From Megamerina dolium (taxonomy: Eukaryota > Arthropoda > Insecta > Diptera > Megamerinidae), in NCBI GenBank assembly GCA_963854835.1, contig OY978525.1:60984855-61048854 (forward strand): a stretch of DNA of 64,000 nt, written 5' to 3'. Position 1 is the first letter of the stretch. Each line of letters begins with the position of its first letter. A model generated the notes under the pieces. It searched no databases and had not been told where the DNA came from. It worked only from the letters and a program-made list of their open reading frames with translations. Below are positions 1-10,533 of this stretch, in pieces. The position numbers were made by a program, and so were the translations under genes.

Positions 1-632
1 TGTTGACAACTACGCTTTTGAAGTAATAAGGGACTTTGTCTATCTTGGAACCAGGATCAACAACTGTAATGACGTCAGCCTGGAGATCATGCGTAGGATA
101 ACTCTTGCTAACAGATGTTACTTTGGGCTAAGTAAGCAATTGAGAAGTGGAGCTCTGTCTCGAAGAACGAAAACTACACTCTACAAGTCGTTCATTATGG
201 CTGTTCTAACATATGGCGCTGAAGCCTGGACAATTTCCACCTCAGATGAGAGAATGCTCGGAGTTTTCAAGAGAAAAGTCTTACGCAAGATCTTTGGTTC
301 TATTTGTGTTGGAGGCGAGTACCGAATAAGGTACAACCATGAACTGTACGAGTTGTGTGCCGATATTGACATAGTAAAGGGCATCAAAATCCAGCGGCTG
401 CTCTGGCTAGGACATGTCGAGCGAATGGAAGAACACGCTCCAGCTAAGAAGGAGGACGACGCAGAAGAGAAAGACCTAACCTCCGGTGGAAGGACCAAGT
501 AATGGAGAACCTGACGGCGCTTGGAATTTCTAATGGCGCCAGCTAGCGAAGAACAGAAATGGCTGGTGAGGCATGTTATTTTCGGCCTAAATCGATATTC
601 GGTTGTTATGGCCACATAAGTAAGTAAGTAAG
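1..632 (+). mobile_element. RTE-type non-LTR retrotransposon, 3' end (copy 1)
   Basis: The window opens inside an RTE-like element whose 5' part lies beyond the left edge. The same family recurs in this window near 30.2, 33.1, 41.2, 44.2, 61.9 and 63.6 kb, so the assignment rests on many internal copies as well as family features. The element ends in a short tandem repeat, four TAAG units at 617-632, directly after the conserved 3' terminus. Simple-repeat tails instead of poly(A) are typical of the RTE clade. The other copies end at the same place with TAAG/TAAA variants. Confidence 0.85.
2..502 (+). pseudogene. RTE polyprotein C-terminal region, frameshifted
   Basis: Translation shows the region downstream of the reverse transcriptase palm that links it to the C-terminus: YLGTRIN-like, YGAEAWTIS, ERMLGVF, GEYRIRYN and RWLGHVERMEEHAPAKK-like blocks. 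The frame is open from the window edge to the APAKK block. There a deletion of about 22 nt, relative to the copy at 61.9 kb, removes a VLYSEP-like segment and shifts the frame into a false ending at 502. This part normally belongs to a single protein combining an AP-type endonuclease and reverse transcriptase that carries out target-primed reverse transcription. Only the tail is present, so the copy is non-functional as seen. Confidence 0.8.
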
Positions 633-686
633 ATCCTACTCTGGGGGAGTCATCTCCCATACGACCATAAAATATATATATATATA
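633..686. repeat. Short spacer ending in a TA-rich tract
   Basis: About 38 bp of unrecognised sequence is followed by an AT/TA run (671-686) that touches the left end of the Tc1 element. The TA at 685-686 is the left half of that element's target duplication. Confidence 0.8.
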
Positions 687-715
687 CAGTGGCTCACAGC
701 TTATTTCGTACAGTG
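687..715 (+). repeat. Tc1 left outer inverted repeat
   Basis: The outer end begins CAGTGGCTCACAGC and continues to CAGTG at 711-715. It pairs with 2309-2337 over 29 bp with one mismatch. The core TCACAGCTTATTTCGTACAG recurs inside the element and is a candidate transposase-binding site. Confidence 0.9.
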
Positions 716-884
716 TATATATTTTTATGTACATGGCTGTAACATCGAAACTAAAAAACTTATCGATAAGTTTTGAATGTAGATGTCTATGTATGTGTTT
801 AGTAAACCTAATAAGAAAACGGGGAACCCCAAAAATTGTTCTTTTTGTCATGCAAGAGAGAAAAACTATTGATCAGCTGATTTT

Positions 885-908
885 CAGCTCACATCTTATT
901 TCGTACAC
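885..908 (+). repeat. Tc1 left inner repeat
   Basis: CAGCTCACATCTTATTTCGT at 885-904 repeats the terminal core in the same orientation as the left end, about 194 bp inward. It matches the inner half of an IR/DR transposon end. Confidence 0.82.
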
Positions 909-1057
909 AAACTTCAATGTAAGTAAGTTTCATTCTGCCGCGCAGTTACAAAGTTTTTTTGAATTGTATGAGTTTTTGGACCTTTTTAACTATTATAACA
1001 ATTTTTATTATTATTATTTTAAATAGTTAAAGTGCTGTAAATTAAACATTTAGCGTT

Positions 1058-2098
1058 ATGGGTCGTCGTACAACGATGGAACAGCGTAAACTGGTAATTA
1101 ACCATTTTAGGAAAGGTCAGAGTGTGCGAAAAATTGCTGAAATGACAAATTTAAGTGCCTCAACTGTCCAATACATCATTCAACGCTTCGTTCGCGAAAA
1201 TCGGTTGGAGAACAAGGGCAGAGAAGCACCTAATAAGATTTTCAACGCTTCAGACGAGCGTTATATTGTACGAAAAATTAAGAAAAATCCAAAGTTATCC
1301 GCTCCGAAGTTGGCTGCAGAGGTTCAGCGTGAAATAGGAAAATCATCCAGTGCTGAAACTGTCCGACGTGTGCTGCGCAATCATGACTTGAACGGTCGAG
1401 TAGCCCGAAAGAAACCATTCATTTCGAAAATGAATATACAACGCCGACTTGACTTCGCCAAAGAGCATATTATTAATACTCCTGCGTTCTGGAATACCGT
1501 TATTTTCGCGGATGAGTCTAAGTTTTATATTTTTGGCTCGGACGGAATGTCATATGTTTGGCGTAAAGCGAATACCGAGCTAAACAAGGAGAACCTTAAG
1601 CCCACAGTGAAGCATGGTGGCGGTAGCGTGATGGTTTGGGCCTGTATGTCAGCAGCCGGAGTAGGTGAATTGGTTTTTATTGAGGAAACAATGGACAAAA
1701 TGAAGTACCTCGAGATTCTGAAAAACAATTTACTTCAAAGTGCAGACAAACTGGGTTTGCGGGAAGAATTTCGGTACTACCAAGATAATGACCCAAAACA
1801 TAAATCTGGGATTGTGCAATCTTGGCTTATTTGGAACTGCCCACACTTGATGTCTCCACCACCACAGTCACCTGACATGAATGTGATTGAAAATCTTTGG
1901 TCTATTTTGGACAATAAAATAAGAACACACAAGATTTCTAATAAGCAAGACCTAAAGAAGGTACTGATGGAAGAATGGAAAAAAATCACACCAGACATCA
2001 CTCAAAAATTGGTGGATTCAATGCCAAATAGACTCCAGGCTGTCATTAACGCTAAGGGATGTCAACTAAATATTAAAATCAACTTACTTTGTTTTTAG
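1058..2098 (+). CDS. Tc1-family transposase, intact, DD34E
   Basis: This 346-residue protein has the length usual for Tc1 transposases, which bind the inverted ends in the nucleus and cut and paste the element at TA sites. Residues 1 to about 110 form the paired-like helix-turn-helix DNA-binding half, with a SVRKIAEMTNLSASTV recognition-type segment and a GREAPNK linker where Tc1 proteins have a GRPR-like motif. The catalytic half has FADESKF (D152), YYQDNDPKH (D243) and SPDMNVIENLW (E278). The D243-E278 spacing is 34 residues, the classic DD34E signature. A glycine-rich HGGGSVMVWACMS block lies between them. There are no stops or frameshifts and the start is the first ATG in frame. It is the only transposase in the window without visible damage. 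Confidence 0.94.
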   Translation: MGRRTTMEQRKLVINHFRKGQSVRKIAEMTNLSASTVQYIIQRFVRENRLENKGREAPNKIFNASDERYIVRKIKKNPKLSAPKLAAEVQREIGKSSSAETVRRVLRNHDLNGRVARKKPFISKMNIQRRLDFAKEHIINTPAFWNTVIFADESKFYIFGSDGMSYVWRKANTELNKENLKPTVKHGGGSVMVWACMSAAGVGELVFIEETMDKMKYLEILKNNLLQSADKLGLREEFRYYQDNDPKHKSGIVQSWLIWNCPHLMSPPPQSPDMNVIENLWSILDNKIRTHKISNKQDLKKVLMEEWKKITPDITQKLVDSMPNRLQAVINAKGCQLNIKINLLCF

Positions 2099-2111
2099 TT
2101 TGAACTTAAAG

Positions 2112-2135
2112 AGACTGTACGAAATAAGCTGTGAC
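2112..2135 (-). repeat. Tc1 right inner repeat
   Basis: GACTGTACGAAATAAGCTGT at 2112-2131 is the inverted core motif, lying just after the transposase stop codon and about 200 bp inside the right end. Confidence 0.82.
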
Positions 2136-2308
2136 ATGAATTTTCCTATTTTTTTCTTATTTTATTTTTTTATAGTGTCAAACACTAAAATTTTGAAAAA
2201 GTAAATTTTGGAAAATAAAAAACAAACCTTCCTTTCTAAAATGGCATTTATATTTTGTTCAAATTTTTGCTATATTAGGAATTACGACTGCAGCAATTTT
2301 TAAACTGT

Positions 2309-2334
2309 CACTGTACGAAATAAGCTGGGAGCCA

Positions 2335-2337
<3 letters not shown>
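2309..2337 (-). repeat. Tc1 right outer inverted repeat
   Basis: CACTGTACGAAATAAGCTGG begins the right terminal repeat, followed immediately by the TA target duplicate. Its one mismatch to the left end lies in the CTCAC/CTCCC block. Confidence 0.9.

Positions 2338-2403
<66 letters not shown>
2338..2403. repeat. (TA)n microsatellite
   Basis: A pure TA run continues the tract on the left of the Tc1 element. The element therefore landed inside a TA microsatellite. Confidence 0.95.
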
Positions 2404-2406
<3 letters not shown>

Positions 2407-2635
2407 GAGCAAGTATATATAATGAAAAGTATTTTTTTAGCATATAAAAGTTGCAAGAAATACATTTACACCGCATTTGTTTCATATTTACAATAAATAC
2501 AGTTTTTACATCAAGTTTATTTATTATATTCATATGATTTTGTTGATGTAACGCAAATATTAGAAATGGTGACTTTGTTTAAAACCAAGATAAACATGTA
2601 TTGTCACAAAATATTGTTAATAGTTAATAACTAAA
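2404..2635. other. AT-rich spacer, no gene seen
   Basis: I see no open frame, inverted ends or element motif between the TA tract and the jockey element. Confidence 0.6.
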
Positions 2636-2850
2636 AGGAGTGGACTTGTTTTGGATCTCTCCTTTGAAAGAGTCAGATAAATAATTGATTTCAGTTTGAA
2701 AAATCTATTAAATTGCGAAAATAAATAAAAACAACCAGTTATTTTTTGTTATAGTTATTTATTGTGCATACAGATAAGTAATAAAGAAAAATAAAATCAA
2801 AGGTAAGCAAAAAATAATAACATAGTTCGCAAACAGATTTTGTTTGTAAT

Positions 2851-4397
2851 GTGAGTGTTCGGCTCTCTCCTCTCCGGCAAAGGCAATCGCCTGTTAATGT
2901 GTGTGTAAATCATAATTTGCAATCACCCGCGCAAACCCCCCCGATAAGTGCATTATCAAAAAAAACTGTTGATACACACTGCACAAGTGAAAGTAACAGT
3001 GCAAATCTTTTGCCTGCACATATTCCTCACTCTAACACTACATCAAAATTTGCAACAACAATAAATACAGACAAAAAAATAATTTGTTCTCTCGTGATAT
3101 ACTATCTCCCTCTATACCGTGGAGTGTACAATGCGCTTCTCCTGCTGTAACACCAACAGCTACAATATCAAAGCAAACAAATAACGGCCTTTCTACTGAA
3201 GTGCATGACCCAGCAAAGGCAACTAGTGCAATGACTATTAAAGAACCAGTTGCTGTTCAAACTGGAATTGATCGCTATATTACTGTGGTAAAGCGAAAAA
3301 GAAGTCCCCAAAATTCAAAAAAAATGAACTCAACAAAAATTCAAAAGCAAAACACTACCCCAAGTAGTTCGAAAAATAGATACGCACTGCTTTCAAGTGA
3401 TGAAAGTGACGAAAATATTATCACCAAGAAAAATTTCAAACCCCCACCCATTTTCTTAAGAGAACGTAAATCAGATAAGTTGATTTCCAGAATAACAAGT
3501 CTTATAGGACCAAAGAATTTCCACGTTGTTCCTATTCGCAAAGTAATTGCGAATAGGAAACTAGCAAAGTAATTGCGGAATTTGATGCTGTAAAAAAGAA
3601 TTACTACACATATCAGCTAAAAAGTAGTAAGGGCTTAATCGTTGTACTCAAAGGCGTCGAACCCAACGTTGATATTAACGAAATCAAACTCGCCCTTCAG
3701 GAAGAAGGGTTTCAAGCCAAAACAGTATTCAACATTCTCAACAAGAGCAATATACCTCAACCGTTATATCGTATTGAGCTTCAGCCTGAAACAAAACCCC
3801 TAAAAAAAGGTGAAGTACACCACATATATAAAATTCGATATTTATGGCATCGCAAAATCACAATCGAAGAACCCCATAAGAGAACTGGCCCTCCTCAGTG
3901 CAGTAACTGCCAAGAATATGAACATACTAAGACATATTGTACCCTGCCAGCTGTTTGTGAGATTTGTGGAGATCTCCATTAATCAAACATATGCCCAAAA
4001 TCTAAAAGCGATGCTAGCATGAAAAAATGCAGCAATTATGGAGGTAATCACACCGCAAATTATAGAGGTTGCCCAGTATATACAACCCTAAAGCTAAATT
4101 TCTCCGCTAGCAATCACCCTATAAAACCAGTTGAGCAAACTCAGATAGCAAACTCAAGTAAGAGACAAAATATTGATGCAACACAATTATTTTCTACGCT
4201 AGTGTTTTAAAACAAAACCCACACCAACAAAGCAATGTAAATAATTAGCAGAAGCAAACAGCCAAGTACCCTTGAACATTTGCTTCAAACTTTAATCCAG
4301 AATATAAACCAATTCATGAACTCAATGCAAACAATGATGCAAGAAATGATGAAAAATCAATCGATGTTACTCCAAACATTGCTATCCAGACCATGAG
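2851..4397 (+). pseudogene. Jockey ORF1 (gag-like RNA-binding protein), broken
   Basis: ORF1 of this family encodes a nucleocapsid-like protein that coats the element RNA. The copy at 48.8 kb starts with ATG; here that codon is GTG (2851). The first frame (to about 3,080) and the next (about 3,084-3,572) are offset by -1 at an A7 run, exactly as in the other copy. Downstream, about 3,580-4,210 carries a KGVEPNVDINEIK-type region and zinc knuckles of the CxxC...H...C kind. These are damaged here (GHTKTYC reads EHTKTYC, and a CGG knuckle reads as YGG). A duplicated GCGAATAGGAAACT... junction near 3,540-3,570 and further shifts complete the loss. The stop codon overlaps the ORF2 start as ATGA at 4394-4397. 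Confidence 0.8.
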
Positions 4398-6350
4398 TTG
4401 TCTCAAGATATGCCACTGGAACGCCAACGGCTAAAGCCAGCACCGTTTGGAGCTAATTCAATACCTTGAATCCAGCCAGATCGACATAATGATGATATCT
4501 GAGACCCCTTTCACTGACAAAAATTGCTACCGAATACCACATTACAAACTGTACACCACAAATCATCCGCATGGTAAGGTACGCGGAGGAACTGCCATAT
4601 TGATAAAAAGCAGAATAAAAAATCATATTCTCGAAGATTTCAGTAGAGTCTATTTGCAAGCAACATCTATATGTCTGGAAGAGTACATCTCTAAGCTAGT
4701 AATATCTGCGATATACTGTCCCCCAAGTTACAGTATTACCGAACATCAATATAAATAATTTTTCTCAACTCTTGGTAGCAAATTCTTGGTTGCTGGCGAT
4801 TTCAACGCCAAGCACACTCACTGGGGCTCCCGCTTAATAACTCCAAAAGGCAGAAGACTATGTTCAATCATCACTAACCACGGCTACGCTGTTATTTCAA
4901 ATGGTCAACCGACATATTGACCGACGGACAAGAGGAAGATAGCCGATCTTATAGACTTTGGAGTCGCCAAAGGTTTGCAGATGGAAAATATCTCCACAGA
5001 GTGTAATTATGATCTCTCATCTGACCACTCACACACGGTCATATCTATAAAATCACAAAGCCCCCAAGGCAATTGCGTTAGAAAGAAAATAGACTGGTTG
5101 AAATTCAAGAAATATATAAATTCCCATCCACCTCTAAGTACTGTATTAAGAAATGGACACGATGTAGACTCAGCACTCGAAAAATTCAACCAGCTGCTCT
5201 CATTAGCTCTCAGCTCAGCCACCTGCACAAAGGTATGCAAGCAATCAAACTATAGCCCATACACACCAGCCGATATTGAATTGCTAGTAAGACAGAAAAG
5301 AAGACTCCGAAGACAATGGCAAGAATTCAGATCATCGAATCTGAAAACACAGCTACAGCACTGCACTCGAAAGTTAAAGCAAGCCTTCAAAAATAAAAAC
5401 AACAAAGAGTTAGAAGAGCACATAGTCAGACTACTCTTTGTGGAAATCAGCAAAAAACTCAAATCGGCCAATTCTCACTGAATCCCGCATCCGTTTGAGT
5501 GACGGTAATTGGGCTAGAAGCAACTGTGAGAAGGGTTTGGCTTTTGCAAACCACCTAAAAAGTGTGTTTACACCCAATCCACCCTCTTCACAGTCCTCAT
5601 TACCAAAATTAACTTCTCAACCTTGCTCAATAACGCTCAAAATTAAAAATAAGGACATATTCAAAGCAAAGATTTAAATCCAAATAAATCACCTGGTCCA
5701 GATAAAATTACCGAAAAAATGATAAAAGAGCTACCTCTAGTTTCGGTAATACATCTTTTCAATGCTATCCTTCGTATTCAACACTCTCCCAAATGCTGGA
5801 AAACTTCAAAAATTATTATGATAGCAAAACCAGGAAAAGACCCCACAAAAGTTGCATCGTACAGACCTATCAGCCTCCTGCCTCTACTCTCTAAAGTATT
5901 CGAAAAGCTACTTGGCATGAATAAAACTCCATTTATTAATCTCAACCAACTGATTTCCCAACATCAGTTTGGATTTAGAACACAGCACGGCACAATAAAG
6001 CAAACCCACCGCATTGTAACTCTGATAAGGAACACTTTTGAAGAAAAAAGTATTGCTCAGCTATCTTTCTTGATATCATTCAAGCTTTCGATAAAGTATG
6101 ACACGATGGCCTTATTTACAAAATCAAACAATTACTGCCTGCAAATGTCTCCTCATTGCTTAGTAGCTATCTCACGAAAAGATAATTTCTCGTATATCAC
6201 AAGGATTATACAACAAATCCAAAAGCAAAGAAAACTCAGATGAAGCTAAGAATTAATCAGAAGAAGAATTATCGTAGCTAATACACAAAAGCTCAAAGTT
6301 GAATCTCGAATACAAAGTGGTATTATATAAAGCAATTGTTGCTGAGCACA
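4394..6350 (+). pseudogene. Jockey ORF2 (endonuclease and reverse transcriptase), broken
   Basis: The N-terminal third is an apurinic-like endonuclease: ICHWNANG, MMISETPFTD, GGTAILIK, AGDFNAKHTHWGS and LSSDHSHTV blocks are visible. It is interrupted by stops, including TATTGA at about 4,914-4,919 where the better copy has PTYW. The reverse transcriptase starts near 5,640 with a shortened KIKNKDIFKA segment and runs through SPGPDKIT, AKPGKDPTKVASYRPISLLP and QFGFRTQHG. A 1-nt loss in an A run near 6,045 shifts the frame. A deletion at about 6,215 removes the FADD catalytic block, and another near 6,333 removes most of the C-terminus. Both deletions occur at the mirrored positions in the right arm. 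Confidence 0.85.
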
Positions 6351-9300
6351 GGCCATCGACGATTGAAAAGAAATGACAAATTGAATACGCTGTTTAATTG
6401 CTAAACCTCGCGACTCAAGAAATTGTTATGGAACAAAGGGAATGTCACATAATTTTAAGTTAGTTTGTAAGATTTGAATACTTATTGTGAGTTTCTCCGT
6501 ATGGTAGAAAGATTCAATAAACTCTTATTATTTAAACAAAACAAAAAAGAAGATACTTCAAAATTTCATTATTTGCTGAGTATTAGAAGTTAGTTTATTT
6601 ATCGTTGGAAGATTTGACCCTTCATAAGATTGTTTAAGAAAAGAAAAAGCTTAACTTCATATGATTTTTTTCGTTTGCTTTTATCAGTTTGTGTACAAAC
6701 TCAAACAAAAGAATTTCCCTTTATATCAACCTACGCCAAAACATAGGTATGTGAACAAATCGGAAAATATAAACATAAGCCGGGTATGTAAACAAATCAG
6801 AAAATATAACTGTTTCAGCGTAGAGCGAGTGAATGCCGGTGGGCTTGCTGCGATGTGGTGCACTTGCCTACAAGTCGTGGTGGCGGCAGAGGTGTTGATG
6901 ACGGTGCTGGGGGAGTTGTTGTTGTTGCAACACAAAACACTTACTTTTCACTTTTATATATTTATTGTATATATTTAAACAATGTTTAGCAGTAATTTTA
7001 AATTCTTGCTTAACATTAAATCTATTTATTATATTAAAGGGAATCGAGATATGGGAAATTGGGTAATTAATTTTAATTTCAACTTTTTATAATTCAATAT
7101 TTAAGTTGTTTAACATTTTATTAAAGATATTTAAAATTAAATATATATATGTAATTATGGTCGGGAAGGAAAATTCGCGCACTGCTTTAATACGGAGTTG
7201 ATCAACAATAAAAAATAATTAAAGTGGAAAGTGATGAGATAAAGTAAAAGAAAAGAGAGTATGGCAGTGAGAGAAAGAGGGAGAATTAGAGCGAAAAATA
7301 GCAGGACAAATAGAATTAGATTAGGGTTGCTAAGTTTGGGCGGGCAGTGCGCGACACACGGTTTCTGGCGTAGACATTCCGCCCCCCCTGCAGGAATACT
7401 GCAAAGAAGACGGAACCTCCACCCGAGACGGAGGGAATGAGAAAAAGAAAAACAAATTAAAATATAAAGTAAATACAAATAAAAATACGATATTTCATAT
7501 ACTTAAAGTTAATCTTAAAAATACTTAAAATTAACTATAAAATATTCATATTCTCGAGCAGTGCGCGACATATTTCCCGTCCCTATATTATTATCCGATG
7601 TTTAAATTAAACTTTAATAAATAATAATAAAAAATAAAGTGCGGAATATATAGAAGTGAGAAATCAGTGTGTTTCATATTAACAACAACTAGCACAATCA
7701 CATCAATAGATGCAGCCATAACCCCAACACAACATTCAGGCAAGTGTTCCACATCGCAGCAAGTCCACCGGCATTCACTCGCTCTACGCTGAAACATTTT
7801 GAATTGGTTTTTTCCCGAGGAGTGCGCGCATTTCTTTTTTTTAAAGTAAAATTATCTTTCTCACTAAAACATCTCATTTCACATGTAATTAAAGTATTTT
7901 ATTTACACGTAAATTAAAATTATAAAATAAATAACTAAAGAAAAGTGTGTGTTAAAATCAGTGGCATATATATCAGTCAGTCGTATGTGAAATCCAATTT
8001 TTTTCAACTTTGCGGTGTTTCTTGTGTAATTTGCAAAAATCAACGAATTTTCTTATCATTTAATCTAAGTAAATAATAAATCAGATTTGTATAAATATAT
8101 CGACATAAATCGAATATTAAATTGAAATATAACAAGAGTCATATAAAACATATGTATTTACATATTCGTTCCCTATATACATACGTCCAGTGCAAATAAA
8201 AGAAAGAAAATTAGTGTATAAAGTTCAATTTCTGTTTCGAGCAAGAAAAGGTCCAGCGTGCCAATAATATCTAAAGGCAAGTGTACCTCATCATCGAGCT
8301 AATCGGCAATCACTAGCTTCCAGCTGAAACAATAACTAAATTGTTTATTCATGAGGAAAGAGAAGGGGTAACATTTATAAATTGTTAAATTATGTATAAA
8401 CCCGTTGAAAGCTACATTGTGGACAAATTTCACTTCATTATATTAAATTGGTTCAGAACCTTATAGCGATGTCTACCCGAGAAAACATTTGTTGCGCCCT
8501 GCCCGCATAAAGTTTGCAACCCTAATGTTATTCTATTTCGTCCCACTATTTTTCGCTCTAATTCTCTCTCACTCTTCCTCCCATACTCTTTCTCCTTTTA
8601 CTTCTTTCTCATAACTTTTTATTTATATTACTTTCTTATTACTATTGATTAACTCCCTCTATAGAGCAAGAGCGTGTTCTCCAAATTATTTAAAAATTGA
8701 AAATAAACGAAAACCCAAATTCTCGACCCTTTTCCTTTACCTTATCTTTAATCCCGATATAATTAATATACACTTAATTTTAACTTTAATAAACAATTGA
8801 ACTTGCGAAATAAAGTGAGCATTGAATTCTAAGAAAAGTGCATTACAAGTGAGTTATTTGCAACAACAACCACGATCATCAACACCTCTTCCGCAACACA
8901 ACACAAGTGCACCACATCGCAGCAAGCCCACGGGCATTCACTCGCACCTCGCTGAAACATTGGTCCTTCGAGCCCGATAGGCTCGCAATGTTTGGTACAT
9001 GCATTCCTTGCTTTTCATATACCCATATATATATACAACCATTACATATATATTATACTCGCGGTTATTTTCTCAACAATAAAAATCATAAAATTTGGGT
9101 CAAAACGATTGTTTTTTGTTTTTATATTCTGCCGCTCTTTATTGAGAAATACGTATATGTACATGCATTTGAGCTCAAATTCCGTCTGAAAATTTCATCT
9201 GCAGCAATATATCACTATATTAGTTGTTGCTCTAAGTGATACTCCCTCTCAGATCTACTTCTCATACCATCACGAATCTCTCTACGAGAGTTACGATAAA

Positions 9301-10533
9301 TCGATCGTTTATCACAGCAACTAAAAAAGGAACGGCAATCCCTTGTTTTTGCTTTTTGCGTTTTGGATTTGTACATAAAATTATATGTGTTACCACTAAT
9401 TACAAATTATGAAGAATCTCTGGCTTCATAAACTAACAACAATATATCGTATATAACATCCACACTTGTCAAATACAAATTGTTGCTTTTCTCCTCATAA
9501 TATGTTATATATTGATGATAAATCTGAATATTACGAATATTTCTCCTGCCTTTTAGATATAATTTTGCTTGGCTTACATGCCAAGTCTTTTTTGTTCACA
9601 TGCAATTACCTGTTGTTGTTGACACTTGCATTTAATCTACCTGCTGTGTTTTATGCGTATTCATAAACCACCAGCAACAAGTACACTCAAAATCAAGTAA
9701 TAAAGGTATTTCGTCATCATACGCAACGACAACAGGATATTGATTTGTTTTGGCGTATGTAAAGGGTTATCCATTTTGCGATTTCAAAAGTAAATGTAAA
9801 TAAAGCACATATAAAATATTTTTTATCATGATATTTCTTTTTTATTATAAAGTTTGAACGTTGACATTATGTGTGAAATACTACATCATTTAAATGACCA
9901 TCACGCGAATTGATGCAAGCATCGATTCTTTTGAGGTAATTTTCGACCACTTTTTGAAACATATTGGGCGGTATCTCAGCCATAACGTGACGAATGTTGG
10001 TTTTTAGGTGCTCAAGAGTTAAAGGTTTATCTGCATAAACACGGTCTTTCGCGTAGCCCCACAAAAAAAAAGTCAAGCGGTGTCAAATCGCATGATCTTG
10101 GTGGCCACTTGATATCGCCACGACGAGAAATTACGCGGCCAGAAAATTTCTCTTGCAATAAAACCATATTCGCTCGAGTTGTGTGGCATGTGGCACCGTC
10201 TTGTTAAAACCACATATTCTCTAAGTCGTATTCTTCAATAGCAGGCAAATAAAAGTCGGTTATCATATGACCATAACGCTCCGAATTGACGGTGATAGTT
10301 GTTCCATCGTCGTTTTCGAAGAAGTAAGGTCCAATCACACCTCCGGACCAAAGAGCGCACCAAGCAGTGACTTTTTGTGGATGTAGTGGCCTCTCTTCAA
10401 TTACTTGAGGATTCTCAGAACCCCAAAAACGACAATTTTGTTTGTTAACATACCCACCGAGTGAGAAATGTGCTTCGTCGCTGAAGAAAATTTTGTTCGA
10501 AAAATCGCCGTCCACCGTCTGTTGTTCAAGCAC
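5601..10533 (+). repeat. Inverted duplication, left arm (4.93 kb)
   Basis: This segment is the near-perfect reverse complement of 13,454-18,560. Paired positions sum to 24,161 from 5,601 to about 7,540, and to 23,987 from there inward. The single 174-bp step is one indel. I found only a few substitutions: at about 5,760, at about 7,367, and four between 10,295 and 10,517. The outer edge lies inside jockey sequence, where similarity drops abruptly left of about 5,600. The inner edge lies inside a rosa mariner at 10,533. Contents are the jockey 3' part, a composite fold-back repeat and most of the mariner. Confidence 0.93.
6546..9761. repeat. Composite fold-back repeat cluster, no coding potential (left arm)
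   Basis: No convincing gene is present. The stretch is built from a few boxes repeated in both orientations. A box of about 60 bp (6,811-6,870, containing GTGAATGCCGG and CTTGCTGCGATGTGG) recurs inverted at about 7,739-7,795, more weakly at 8,277-8,330, and again at 8,905-8,960. A second box of about 200 bp (7,150-7,350, with AATTAGAGCGAAAAATAG and GCGCGAC) recurs inverted at 8,490-8,720. TACGCCAAAACA at about 6,730 faces its complement TGTTTTGGCGTA near 9,746-9,757 and may mark the outer ends. The plan resembles a fold-back transposon or nested MITEs. The superfamily is not recognised. Confidence 0.6.

Larger units (their letters stand above)
687..2337 (+). mobile_element. Complete Tc1-type DNA transposon (1,651 bp)
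   Basis: The element is bounded by inverted ends that start CAGTGGCTCACAGCTTATTT at 687 and finish with the complement at 2337. They differ at one position (CTCAC versus CTCCC). TA dinucleotides flank both ends (685-686 and 2338-2339), as expected for the IS630-Tc1-mariner superfamily. A second, inner copy of the terminal motif lies about 200 bp inside each end, giving an IR/DR plan like that known for Sleeping Beauty and Minos. One uninterrupted transposase gene fills the middle. It looks complete and possibly autonomous. It is inserted in a (TA)n tract that continues at 2338-2403. Confidence 0.93.
2636..6545 (+). mobile_element. Jockey-clade non-LTR retrotransposon, 5' end present (copy A)
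   Basis: The 5' end starts GGAGTGGACTTGTTTTGGAT, matching the start of the better copy at 48.6 kb. The 3' end follows AATAAACTC with an A-rich tail near 6,530-6,545. Gene order is a gag-like ORF1 with zinc knuckles, then ORF2 with endonuclease and reverse transcriptase, as in jockey. The copy is heavily damaged: it has lost the ORF1 start, gained stops in ORF2, and carries two large RT-region deletions that the mirror copy in the right arm of the inverted duplication shares. From 5,601 onward this element is part of that duplication. Confidence 0.88.

Noticed and set aside
181..660. 159-codon minus-strand frame opposite the first RTE copy
   Set aside because: Antisense shadow of the RTE C-terminal region; the same shadow recurs opposite every copy.
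3084..3572. Independent 162-codon gene
   Set aside because: It is the second frame of jockey ORF1 after the -1 shift; the same arrangement occurs in copy I.
6661..7797. Frames of 105, 69, 107 and 68 codons in the fold-back cluster, duplicated in the right arm
   Set aside because: Their exact duplication reflects the inverted duplication, not selection; they overlap repeat boxes and have low-complexity, hydrophobic composition.
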